Source: Flavipsychrobacter stenotrophus (lineage in GTDB: Bacteria > Bacteroidota > Bacteroidia > Chitinophagales > Chitinophagaceae). From it: a stretch of 5,568 nt of DNA. The notes beneath the pieces are model-generated. The model was not told where the DNA came from. It searched no databases and worked only from the letters and a program-made list of their open reading frames with translations. The first letter of the stretch is position 1; the number at the start of each line of letters is the position of its first letter. Below are positions 1-5,568 of the stretch, in pieces. Location of the stretch: NCBI GenBank assembly GCA_947372365.1, contig CANBTK010000179.1, positions 1 to 5,568 of the forward strand, read 5' to 3'. The translations under genes and the position numbers were made by a program.

Positions 1-1
1 A

Positions 2-69
2 TTGCCGGTTTGCCCTGAGTGGAACTATAGTGCTTAGAAAAAGCAAGGTCAAACACTATTGTCCGGCAA
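2..69. repeat. Imperfect inverted-repeat block with TTGCCGG/CCGGCAA ends
   Basis: The ends TTGCCGG (2-8) and CCGGCAA (63-69) are exact inverted copies. Inside them ATAGTG (27-32) and CACTAT (54-59) are also inverted copies, and TGCTT (31-35) can pair with AAGCA (41-45) over a 5-nt loop. The inner two pairings overlap and would compete. The block is followed by seven A residues ending at 74. It could be a fold in a transcript, a small non-autonomous element or the remnant end of an insertion sequence. No transposase or target duplication is visible, and the left edge of the window cuts off the context. Confidence 0.4.
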
Positions 70-80
70 AAAAACGAGAG

Positions 81-105
81 TTCGTGTTTTAGCTTATTCG
101 TGTTT
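81..105. repeat. Short direct repeat TTCGTGTTT x2
   Basis: TTCGTGTTT occurs at 81-89 and again at 97-105, a 16-nt period. The first copy also forms a small hairpin with ACGA at 74-77 (ACGA, loop GAGT, TCGT). Tandem TTCGTG-type words in intergenic DNA fit the general style of Flavobacterium-like genomes, which is an impression from memory. No function is assigned. Confidence 0.4.
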
Positions 106-138
106 ACCAAACCAATGAAAGTCGCCGCGATAGCGGAC

Positions 139-327
139 ATTAGAGTAACAGGCTTCAACAAAACACGCCGTAGGGCTTCTTTTAGCCGCGGAGCGATAGC
201 TTAAAGTGGCGTTTTTCTTTGTTCCTTTCTTTTTCGCCAATAAAAAAGAACGGCGCAAGCCCTCATTGAGTCCTTTAAAACAATAAACAATTACGAAATA
301 AAGGAGTGGAGAGGCGATTAGAGTAAC
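139..327 (+). repeat. 11-bp direct repeat ATTAGAGTAAC at 139-149 and 317-327
   Basis: The exact word ATTAGAGTAAC appears twice in the same orientation, 178 bp apart, at 139-149 and 317-327. The flanks differ. The two copies could bound a repetitive unit that carries the hairpin at 227-250, or they could be chance. Confidence 0.35.
227..250. repeat. T-rich/A-rich hairpin (8-bp stem)
   Basis: TTCTTTTT (227-234) pairs with AAAAAGAA (243-250) across the 8-nt loop CGCCAATA. Because one arm is T-rich and the other A-rich, the hairpin has little GC in its stem and is a poor intrinsic terminator in either direction. It lies inside a stretch (about 183-260) whose pattern resembles recurrent intergenic sequence of Bacteroidota. 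Confidence 0.35.
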
Positions 328-424
328 CCCTTATAAGCAGCCTGTACTTACGGTAATTCTCGCAAAAGGATTGTCAGTACTGCGTTGTAGATGATGAAAT
401 GTTATTTTCCCAGACAACAATGAT

Positions 425-440
425 ATAATTGTGTAATTAT
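425..440. repeat. AT-rich palindrome ATAATT-N4-AATTAT
   Basis: ATAATT (425-430) and AATTAT (435-440) are exact inverted copies separated by GTGT. It could be a protein-binding site, but no promoter element or gene start is placed sensibly next to it, so it may be chance in AT-rich DNA. Confidence 0.25.
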
Positions 441-536
441 TTAATGGACTTTATGTAATCCTGGCCAGCACTTAGTTTGATGGCTTTTTGAGGGACGACT
501 ATTTATTTCAATAACACGCATTACTACAAACAGAAA

Positions 537-550
537 GCGCCTAACGGCGC
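537..550 (-). terminator. Probable terminator of the FkbH-ACP-VOC operon
   Basis: GCGCC (537-541), loop TAAC, GGCGC (546-550) form an all-GC 5-bp stem about 60 bp beyond the VOC stop codon. Read on the minus strand the hairpin is followed by TTTCTGTTT, a broken T tract. This fits the end of the leftward transcript. Read on the plus strand it is followed by AAATCAA and then seven T residues, which is less canonical. The stem is short, so termination may be leaky. Confidence 0.5.
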
Positions 551-609
551 AAATCAATTTTTTTGAAAAGATGTTGTTTACTACCGATAGCTTTTAAGGG
601 AGATGGTTA

Positions 610-1002
610 CTATTCTTTTTCGATAAGCTCTACCATGTGCATTTCGTTGTTGTAGAGGAAAGCACAATACCTGTTGCCAAAAGCCACAGACCTGAATTTA
701 TTTATCTTGCGGTAACCTTCGTTTTCCAGTCGCGTTATCTCTGCATCAATATCGTCCGTGAATATACCAATATGATAATAGCCAGGATGTTTATTCAGCA
801 TCCTGAACAAGGAAGATTCTTTCGTTGGCTGCACAAACTCAATATTGGTTCCATGAATATTAAAGAACTGAACAGAAACATATTGTTCAGGCACTTCGTA
901 TAATTCAGAGATTTCCCCCTGGGGGTGTAGAATTTTGTAGTCTGCTATTGCCTCGGCAATGTCAGCAACAAGGCACCCTATATGATGAAAGGCTGTTATC
1001 AT
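610..1002 (-). CDS. VOC-fold (glyoxalase / methylmalonyl-CoA epimerase-like) protein
   Basis: A 130-residue cytosolic protein of the vicinal-oxygen-chelate superfamily, which comprises small metalloenzymes that isomerise, epimerise or cleave substrates through an enolate bound to a divalent metal. It shows two beta-alpha-beta-beta-beta modules. Candidate metal ligands occupy the expected positions: His7 (HHIGCLV), Glu55 (TNIEFVQP), His77 (YYHIGIF) and Glu125 (HMVELIE), the pattern seen in methylmalonyl-CoA epimerases and glyoxalases. The start ATG at 1000-1002 lies 5 nt after the ACP stop and gives the His motif its usual place near the N terminus. A longer frame, starting at 1059, would overlap the ACP gene by 52 nt and add an unrelated leader. 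The upstream ribosome site is weak (AGG, 9 nt away). As the last gene of an operon with an FkbH-like loader and an ACP, it may act on the ACP-bound acyl group or on a precursor. The substrate is unknown, and an ordinary metabolic epimerase is possible. Confidence 0.8.
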   Translation of the reverse strand: MITAFHHIGCLVADIAEAIADYKILHPQGEISELYEVPEQYVSVQFFNIHGTNIEFVQPTKESSLFRMLNKHPGYYHIGIFTDDIDAEITRLENEGYRKINKFRSVAFGNRYCAFLYNNEMHMVELIEKE

Positions 1003-1007
1003 ATAAC

Positions 1008-1250
1008 TTAGCCTATCTTGGTTGCAATGGTCTTGGTAAGTTCGCCAATACCCTTCCAACTTGATATTTCTGTGGTAGTGAACTTAATCTTAAAGTGCTT
1101 TTCGAGGGCAGAAACAAGCTGTATGTGGCTCAGGGAATCCCACTCGTCTATATCAAGTGCTGTTGTTCCCTCAGTCAATACTATATCATCGTTATCCAGC
1201 ACATCCCTGAAAACTACCTGTACGTCACTTAAAATTTGATTTGCGTCCAT
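1008..1250 (-). CDS. Discrete acyl carrier protein (FkbJ-like)
   Basis: An 80-residue acidic acyl carrier protein of the usual discrete length. The 4'-phosphopantetheine attachment motif is plain: DSLSHIQL, with Ser39 as the modified residue, preceded by ALDIDEW and followed by the acidic recognition helix and a conserved-looking C-terminal helix. A phosphopantetheinyl transferase elsewhere in the genome would activate it. The start codon sits 2 nt after the FkbH stop, and the AAGGG at 1256-1260, inside the last FkbH codons, serves as its ribosome site 5 nt from ATG, so the two genes are probably translationally coupled. This FkbH-ACP pairing is the known layout for glyceryl-ACP formation. 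It is therefore unlikely to be the housekeeping fatty-acid ACP, which normally sits beside fabF. Its role is inferred to be carrying a glyceryl or related acyl group for the MBOAT protein encoded divergently. Confidence 0.92.
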   Translation of the reverse strand: MDANQILSDVQVVFRDVLDNDDIVLTEGTTALDIDEWDSLSHIQLVSALEKHFKIKFTTTEISSWKGIGELTKTIATKIG

Positions 1251-1252
1251 AG

Positions 1253-2977
1253 CTACCCTTGATTGTTTATAAAAGTTAATTTTTTTTCATATCCTGCAAC
1301 GTCAAGCACCCATTGGCCATCCACGTTTTTAAAACCAAGATCTGAATAATGATTTTTTACTATTTCGTTCTTTTTTGTAGGAATGTACTCGCCTACTATG
1401 CGCTCAAAGTTATAAAAAGATGCCAGTTCTACAATAGCGTTCAAAGTGAAATTTTCCATTCCCCTTTTCAGCACCCTGCAACTCATTATCCATGTGTCAA
1501 TAAACAAGGAACTATCATCCAGTTTTTTAAGGATTATTGCTCCGATAAGCCCATGGTCGCCAAAACGGTCTTTGAGCGATAAAGTTAATGTATAATAATT
1601 GGGGGCTTCGCAGATGAGCTTAATATCTTCTTCCGTGTACCTGATGGTGCGCAGGTTAAACTGGTTGGAGCGTTGCGACAGTTGTGCCACTCTGGGTATA
1701 TTAAACTGGTCAATAGGCTTGGGTGCCGACACCATCAGCAGGTTTTCAAGGAAGCTGCTTTCATCGGTGAAGCTTTTCATCAGGCTATTGCGCTGCGCCT
1801 CTTCCTTATATTGCCTGGTGCGCTGCCCATCTTCTTCTGTTACCGAGGCGGTCTCGAATAAGTTAAGGCTCCTCAGGTACTGCATATACTCCGCAGGGTC
1901 TTCCGGCAACTCAGGCACAGTAATATCAGGTATGCCGGCCTTTACCATTTCCCGCTCAAACGGGTTGTCATCTATAAAAACCATAGAATCGAACCCAATA
2001 TTTAAAATGGACTGTATGTGCCTTATGTTATCAACTTTGGTTTCCCAGTTAGCCACGAAAACTGCTATATCATCCAGCCTCAGCACCATATCGGGGTGGC
2101 TTATAAAAGGCTCCTGGGCTATCTCCTCAGTATTTTTGCTGCACACCGCCAGTATTATGCCCCTCTGCTTCAGTTGTTTCGCCCAGCTCTGCAGCTCGGT
2201 AAAAACCTTGCCTATGCCCAGGTAGCCTACCTGTATGCCCTCAATGCCATCGTCGCCAATGATACCACCCCAGGTAGTATTATCCAGGTCCAGTATCAGG
2301 CACTTCTTAAATGTACCTGAGATGCTGAGTATAATATCTGTAACGTTCTTGGCTATGTACGGAAAGAAATCAAGGCTATACACCATATCCGCATTCACAT
2401 ACATCTTAGGGTCAAACACAAAACGGTGCCCAAGTTCGGCCTGCAGCAGTGCCAGGTCGCATATAAAAGCGTCTTTGTGCTGCTGGCAAAGGCCCATAAG
2501 CCCCAGGTTGGCTTTGCGTAGCTGGTAGATGAATGATGAAGTTACTTTGCCTGCAAAGTTGCCAAATACCGAATCATTGATTTCGGGGTAGGTATTAACA
2601 ATAACCTTCGCCCTCAGCCTGCTGCCAAGGGTTTCGAAATACTGCCGGGTAAGCCCTACCACATCTTCGGCATAGTGCCCCTGTGCCAGCCTTTCTTTCT
2701 TGTTATATTCCTTTAAGAGCTTTTCGGTGCACCTGTTAATAATAATATAATCAGGCGCGAACTCGTATAATTCCGACGACGGGTCAAATACCTGCAGGTC
2801 TATCTGGCTGTATTCAGCCTCATATATATCAAAATTAAGCTGCACTTCATAACCATAAGCCTTGAGGGCATCTTTTATAAATTGCGATGCGCTATCAGCC
2901 ATTATGGCCACCTTTACCACCTTAAAACCTGAATAATCCTTTTTTAAGTTCTTCTTTAACGCATTAAATGATAGCAT
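1253..2977 (-). CDS. FkbH-like HAD-IIIC family phosphatase / glyceryl-ACP loading enzyme
   Basis: A 574-residue cytosolic protein with the full FkbH-family layout: an N-terminal alpha/beta (SGNH/flavodoxin-like) region about 15-215, a HAD-IIIC domain about 224-350 and a GNAT-like C-terminal domain about 430-560. HAD motif I is DLDNT (Asp230, Asp232), motif II Ser280 (AVCSKN), motif III Lys314 (WETK), motif IV Asp336/Asp337 (FIDDNP). Cys279 and Cys500 (SCRVLKRGME) lie in stretches well conserved in the family, so either could carry an acyl thioester; that is inference. Characterised relatives dephosphorylate D-1,3-bisphosphoglycerate and load D-glyceryl onto an ACP, the first step toward methoxymalonyl-ACP. 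Start: ATG at 2975-2977 has AAGGG 6 nt upstream. An upstream extension to 3103 would read 42 unrelated residues through the promoter region. It is the first gene of the operon, with the ACP 2 nt downstream. No dehydrogenases for the methoxymalonyl route lie in the window. Confidence 0.9.
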   Translation of the reverse strand: MLSFNALKKNLKKDYSGFKVVKVAIMADSASQFIKDALKAYGYEVQLNFDIYEAEYSQIDLQVFDPSSELYEFAPDYIIINRCTEKLLKEYNKKERLAQGHYAEDVVGLTRQYFETLGSRLRAKVIVNTYPEINDSVFGNFAGKVTSSFIYQLRKANLGLMGLCQQHKDAFICDLALLQAELGHRFVFDPKMYVNADMVYSLDFFPYIAKNVTDIILSISGTFKKCLILDLDNTTWGGIIGDDGIEGIQVGYLGIGKVFTELQSWAKQLKQRGIILAVCSKNTEEIAQEPFISHPDMVLRLDDIAVFVANWETKVDNIRHIQSILNIGFDSMVFIDDNPFEREMVKAGIPDITVPELPEDPAEYMQYLRSLNLFETASVTEEDGQRTRQYKEEAQRNSLMKSFTDESSFLENLLMVSAPKPIDQFNIPRVAQLSQRSNQFNLRTIRYTEEDIKLICEAPNYYTLTLSLKDRFGDHGLIGAIILKKLDDSSLFIDTWIMSCRVLKRGMENFTLNAIVELASFYNFERIVGEYIPTKKNEIVKNHYSDLGFKNVDGQWVLDVAGYEKKLTFINNQG

Positions 2978-3010
2978 AATAAACCCTTGTTTGCACTCAA
3001 TTTTGACGTG

Positions 3011-3018
3011 TAAAAGTA
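3011..3018 (-). promoter_or_regulatory. Weak candidate -7 element for the minus-strand operon
   Basis: Read on the minus strand, TACTTTTA matches the Bacteroidota -7 consensus TAnnTTTG at all but the last base and lies about 33 nt before the FkbH start. The nearest TTTG that could act as the -33 element (3044-3047) leaves a 25-nt spacer, longer than usual. The leftward operon needs a promoter in this 180-bp gap, and this is the best candidate seen. Confidence 0.25.
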
Positions 3019-3105
3019 CAATTTTAGTTTCAACCCGTTTATACAAAAAATTATCAAATAATGATTTATCAGGCCTAAGGCAGTGAAAATCATATATGCC
3101 CATAA

Positions 3106-3137
3106 TTGCGTAAAAGCCTTTTTAATTTTTATATTTG
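3106..3137 (+). promoter_or_regulatory. Bacteroidota-type promoter (TTG-N21-TATATTTG) for the MBOAT gene
   Basis: TATATTTG at 3130-3137 is a perfect match to the -7 consensus TAnnTTTG used by the primary sigma factor of Bacteroidota. TTG at 3106-3108 stands 21 nt upstream, within the range reported for the -33 element in this phylum. Transcription would start near 3143, leaving a leader of only about 15 nt before the ATG at 3158. That leader is A-rich and has no Shine-Dalgarno sequence, as is common in the phylum. The promoter would drive the MBOAT and SGNH-like genes. Confidence 0.65.
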
Positions 3138-3157
3138 CACGCAGCAAACTAAAAAAA

Positions 3158-4609
3158 ATGCTTTTTAATTCATTTGAATTTTTATTATTCTTCCCGATAG
3201 TAACCATTCTATTTTTCTTATTACCCCACAAATACCGTTGGTTTCACTTACTGGTAGCTAGTTGCGTTTTCTATATGTACTTTGTCCCCCTATATATAGT
3301 TATCCTTTTTGGTACTATTATAGTTGACTATGCAGCGGGCATACTTATAGAACAAGCCGATGGCGCGCGGCGAAAGGCATTCCTTGTCATGAGCATCATC
3401 ACCAATGTGGGGGTACTTGCAGTGTTTAAGTATTACAACTTTTTTACCAGCAACATTAATTACGCCTTTCATTCGTACATACCCCTGCTGCGCATATTGA
3501 TACCGATAGGCCTTTCGTTCCACACTTTCCAGGCCATGAGCTATACCATTGAGGTGTACAGGGGCAACCAGAAAGCCGAAAGGCACTTCGGCATCTATGC
3601 CCTTTATGTAATGTTTTACCCGCAGCTGGTGGCGGGGCCTATAGAGCGGCCACAGAATTTACTGCACCAGTTTCATGAAAAGCATGAGTTCAATTATGAA
3701 AATTTGACCAATGGGCTTCGGCAAATGGCCTGGGGCTTGTTTAAAAAGGCGGTTATTGCGGATAGGCTATCCCTGCTGGTTGACCCTATTTTTAATAACC
3801 CTACCAGCTATTCGGCTACCGCGCTTATCATTGCCCTGTTCTTTTTTGCCTTCCAGATATTTTGCGACTTCTCCGGGTATTCCGATATTGCCCTGGGCGC
3901 GGCAAGGGTTATGGGCTTTAAGCTGATGATGAACTTTAACCACCCCTTCAGGAGCAAAAGCCTTACGGAGTTCTGGCGTAGGTGGCACATATCTTTGTCT
4001 ACATGGTTCAATGACTACCTGTTTAACCCCATGGCTACGGGCCTGCGCGACTATGGCAACCGCGCACTCGCTTTCTGCCTTTTGTTCACTTTTGTTTTAA
4101 GTGGTTTCTGGCACGGCGCCAGCTGGAATTTTATCATCTTCGGTTTCTTTCATGGCTTCGGTATGGTATATGAGTTCCTGACAAAGAAAAAACGGAAAAA
4201 GCTCTTTAGCAAACTGCCCAAGGGCGTAAATAATGCCATCAGCCTGTTTTTTACTTTCCTGTTCGTAGGTTATGCCAGGATATATTTCAGGGCCAATACG
4301 CTGGCCGACTCTATGTTCATTTCGAAAAAGGTGTTCCTGTTTTTCCCTGAATGGCTCCGTTCGCTGCACAATCATAAACTCATAACAAGGGAGCTTTTAG
4401 GTGGCATCAACCTTGTATCGTTGCTGGTAGCTATCATTTGCGTAGTTGGCCTGGAAGTTATACATCGCATAGAAGGCGAAAACCATATCTATGAAATGAT
4501 AGGCAAGAAACCTAAATTCATGAGGTGGAGTGTTTATGTATTGTGCTTTTTACTCATCGCTTATTTTGGGGTGTTTGATAGCCGGCAGTTTATTTATTTC
4601 CAATTTTAA
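3158..4609 (+). CDS. MBOAT-family membrane O-acyltransferase (AlgI/PatA/DltB type)
   Basis: A 483-residue integral inner-membrane protein with roughly ten to twelve hydrophobic segments, the normal size for bacterial alginate O-acetylase AlgI and DltB relatives. Family motifs in order: IPIGLSFHTFQAMSY (about 115-129), FYPQLVAGPIERP (153-165), FCDFSGYSDIALG (235-247), WRRWHISLSTWF (273-284) with His277, and SGFWHGASWNF (315-325) with the invariant catalytic His319. These enzymes take an acyl group from a cytoplasmic thioester donor (CoA, or a carrier protein in the DltC case) and deliver it to a hydroxyl on an envelope glycan across the membrane. The ATG at 3158 puts the first hydrophobic helix right after MLFNSFEF, typical of the family. 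A GTG at 3083 would add 25 residues encoded over the promoter. The SGNH-like partner gene begins 5 nt downstream, and the ACP loading operon is divergent, suggesting an ACP-bound donor. Acetyl transfer from another donor remains possible. Confidence 0.93.
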   Translation: MLFNSFEFLLFFPIVTILFFLLPHKYRWFHLLVASCVFYMYFVPLYIVILFGTIIVDYAAGILIEQADGARRKAFLVMSIITNVGVLAVFKYYNFFTSNINYAFHSYIPLLRILIPIGLSFHTFQAMSYTIEVYRGNQKAERHFGIYALYVMFYPQLVAGPIERPQNLLHQFHEKHEFNYENLTNGLRQMAWGLFKKAVIADRLSLLVDPIFNNPTSYSATALIIALFFFAFQIFCDFSGYSDIALGAARVMGFKLMMNFNHPFRSKSLTEFWRRWHISLSTWFNDYLFNPMATGLRDYGNRALAFCLLFTFVLSGFWHGASWNFIIFGFFHGFGMVYEFLTKKKRKKLFSKLPKGVNNAISLFFTFLFVGYARIYFRANTLADSMFISKKVFLFFPEWLRSLHNHKLITRELLGGINLVSLLVAIICVVGLEVIHRIEGENHIYEMIGKKPKFMRWSVYVLCFLLIAYFGVFDSRQFIYFQF

Positions 4610-4614
4610 TTATC

Positions 4615-5565
4615 GTGAAGAAGTTATTCATAAATATTGCCATTTTCCTTTGCATAGTACTGCCACCGCTGTATTTTCTTGATTATGCAGTAAACAAGGG
4701 CCTGCGGAACACTTATTTCGTACAGGGCAGCCTTAACGATGTTTATAACGGTAAAGCCAGTGCCGATGTGTTGTTTTGCGGGGCATCGAAAACAAAATTC
4801 CAGTACTCGCCCCGCATTGTGGACAGCATGCTGCACCTCAATTCGTACAATATTGGCGTGAGCGGCTGGCCGTTCCATATGCAATATGCCATGTTCCAGC
4901 TCTACTTGCAGCACAACAAAAAGCCTAAATACATAGTACAGAACATTGATGCCATACTGCTTAACTACCAGGATGAGTTTTATGAAGCTGACCAGTATAT
5001 GCCTTATGCGCACGATACTATTGTGCAAAAATTCAGCCACCACCTCAAGGGCGCTTTTACCTTTTCGGAACTGAACATGCCCTTATTTATCTACAATAAC
5101 CACTATAACTATATGAAGCAGGGCCTCAAAACCTACTTCAATATAGGCGCGCCAGTGCCGCCGCCAACCTACAAGGGCTACATACCCCACCTTGAAACGT
5201 GGGATGGCAGCTTTGACGACTTTAAGAAGGCGAACCCCAATGGCGTAAAGTTCTCTTACAGCGATACCATCCGCAAGGAATTTGTGCAGTACCTTGATTA
5301 TTGCAAAGCCAATGGCATTAAGATGATTTTTGTTTATGCACCAGTGTATTACGAGGAAACTAAAATGGTGCTGAACCAGGGCGATATGTATGCGCTGTTC
5401 AATAACTATTCTAAACAGTACAACATACCCATTATTGACTACAACCAGGATACCATGTGCAATGTGAAGCGGTATTTCATGAATTCGCAGCACCTGAACA
5501 TCGAAGGCTCTGAAATCTTCAGCGCGAAACTAGCGCAGGACTTACAGCAATACATAAAATTGTAA
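4615..5565 (+). CDS. Membrane-anchored SGNH/DltD-like partner of the MBOAT protein
   Basis: A 316-residue protein with a single N-terminal hydrophobic segment (about 4-23, after MKK), best read as a signal anchor with the rest outside the membrane. Visible SGNH-like blocks: VLFCGASKTKF (52-62) with candidate nucleophile Ser58, YNIGVSGWPF (78-87) with the block II glycine, QNIDAI (109-114), FVYAPVY (239-245) and NSQHLNIEG (290-298) with His293. Small extracytoplasmic SGNH-like proteins are the usual partners of MBOAT acyltransferases (DltD, AlgJ/AlgX, PatB) and carry the acyl group to its final acceptor. The translation start is GTG, 5 nt after the MBOAT stop, with no Shine-Dalgarno; it is the only start that begins cleanly at the signal anchor, and coupling to MBOAT translation is likely. 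The position that usually holds the catalytic Asp of a DxxH pair is Asn290, so activity is uncertain. Assignment rests on motifs and neighbourhood. Confidence 0.75.
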   Translation: MKKLFINIAIFLCIVLPPLYFLDYAVNKGLRNTYFVQGSLNDVYNGKASADVLFCGASKTKFQYSPRIVDSMLHLNSYNIGVSGWPFHMQYAMFQLYLQHNKKPKYIVQNIDAILLNYQDEFYEADQYMPYAHDTIVQKFSHHLKGAFTFSELNMPLFIYNNHYNYMKQGLKTYFNIGAPVPPPTYKGYIPHLETWDGSFDDFKKANPNGVKFSYSDTIRKEFVQYLDYCKANGIKMIFVYAPVYYEETKMVLNQGDMYALFNNYSKQYNIPIIDYNQDTMCNVKRYFMNSQHLNIEGSEIFSAKLAQDLQQYIKL

Positions 5566-5568
5566 AGC

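Larger units (their letters stand above)
1..609. other. Intergenic region without a convincing gene
   Basis: About 600 bp before the end of the minus-strand operon. No reading frame here has the length, start context or recognisable domain of a real gene. It contains an inverted repeat at 2-69, TTCGTGTTT direct repeats at 81-105, an 11-bp repeat at 139/317, a T/A-rich hairpin at 227-250, an AT-rich palindrome at 425-440 and a GC-rich hairpin at 537-550. Base composition shifts along it: more GC and strongly structured to about 260, then AT-rich. The first half has the look of recurrent intergenic sequence in Bacteroidota genomes, but that impression cannot be tested here. No tRNA-like or rRNA-like sequence was noticed. 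Confidence 0.6.

Noticed and set aside
3..92. Plus-strand frame open from the left edge to a TAG at 90-92, as the end of an upstream gene
   Set aside because: Only 29 codons, lying wholly in the inverted-repeat block, with no recognisable sequence. It cannot be separated from chance.
1..609. CRISPR array or tRNA in the intergenic region
   Set aside because: The repeats are 9-11 bp, irregularly spaced and only two copies each, and no cloverleaf-like arrangement was seen.
1003..1059. N-terminal 19-residue extension of the VOC protein
   Set aside because: It overlaps the ACP gene by 52 nt and precedes the standard first beta strand. The ATG at 1002 is 5 nt after the ACP stop.
1599..2225. Plus-strand open frame of 208 codons opposite the FkbH-like gene
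   Set aside because: It is antisense to a well-supported gene, has low-complexity Ser/Leu-rich composition and no recognisable domain.
2978..3103. N-terminal 42-residue extension of the FkbH-like protein from an ATG at 3103
   Set aside because: It reads through the divergent promoter region, overlaps the other operon's upstream region and adds no family sequence. The ATG at 2977 has an AAGGG at good spacing.
3083..3157. N-terminal 25-residue extension of the MBOAT protein from a GTG at 3083
   Set aside because: It would be encoded across the TTG-N21-TATATTTG promoter, and the family N terminus begins at the ATG at 3158.
4624..5493. Minus-strand open frames opposite the SGNH-like gene
   Set aside because: These are shadow frames of a real gene, with no domain, no ribosome site and no operon context.

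Overview
The window looks like a chromosomal segment of a member of the Bacteroidota, possibly Flavobacterium-like. The signs are the perfect Bacteroidota-type -7 promoter element TATATTTG in front of one gene, A-rich leaders with little Shine-Dalgarno sequence on the plus strand, moderate GC content, and an intergenic style with TTCGTGTTT repeats. The genus call is inference.

Layout. Positions 1-609 hold no convincing gene. They contain several small inverted and direct repeats and end in a GC-rich hairpin that probably terminates the leftward operon. Positions 610-2977 hold a tight three-gene operon on the minus strand, in transcription order: an FkbH-like HAD-IIIC protein (start 2977), a discrete acyl carrier protein (start 1250) and a VOC-fold (glyoxalase/epimerase-like) protein (start 1002). 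The gaps between them are 2 and 5 nt. A 180-bp divergent intergenic region (2978-3157) carries a good plus-strand promoter. Positions 3158-4609 encode an MBOAT-family membrane O-acyltransferase. Five nt later, 4615-5565 encodes a membrane-anchored, SGNH/DltD-like protein with a GTG start. The window ends 3 nt after its stop codon.

How the parts may work together. FkbH-family enzymes take D-1,3-bisphosphoglycerate, remove the phosphate and load the glyceryl unit onto the phosphopantetheine arm of an ACP. MBOAT proteins of the DltB/AlgI/PatA type, paired with an SGNH-like partner, move acyl groups from the cytoplasm to envelope or extracellular glycans. Side by side, the genes have the logic of the Dlt system (loader DltA, carrier DltC, MBOAT DltB, partner DltD), with FkbH in place of the adenylating enzyme. 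The inferred pathway is a glycolysis-derived glyceryl group (or a derivative made with the VOC protein) loaded on ACP and transferred to a cell-surface acceptor. The families can be read from sequence. The glyceryl-transfer pathway is a hypothesis.
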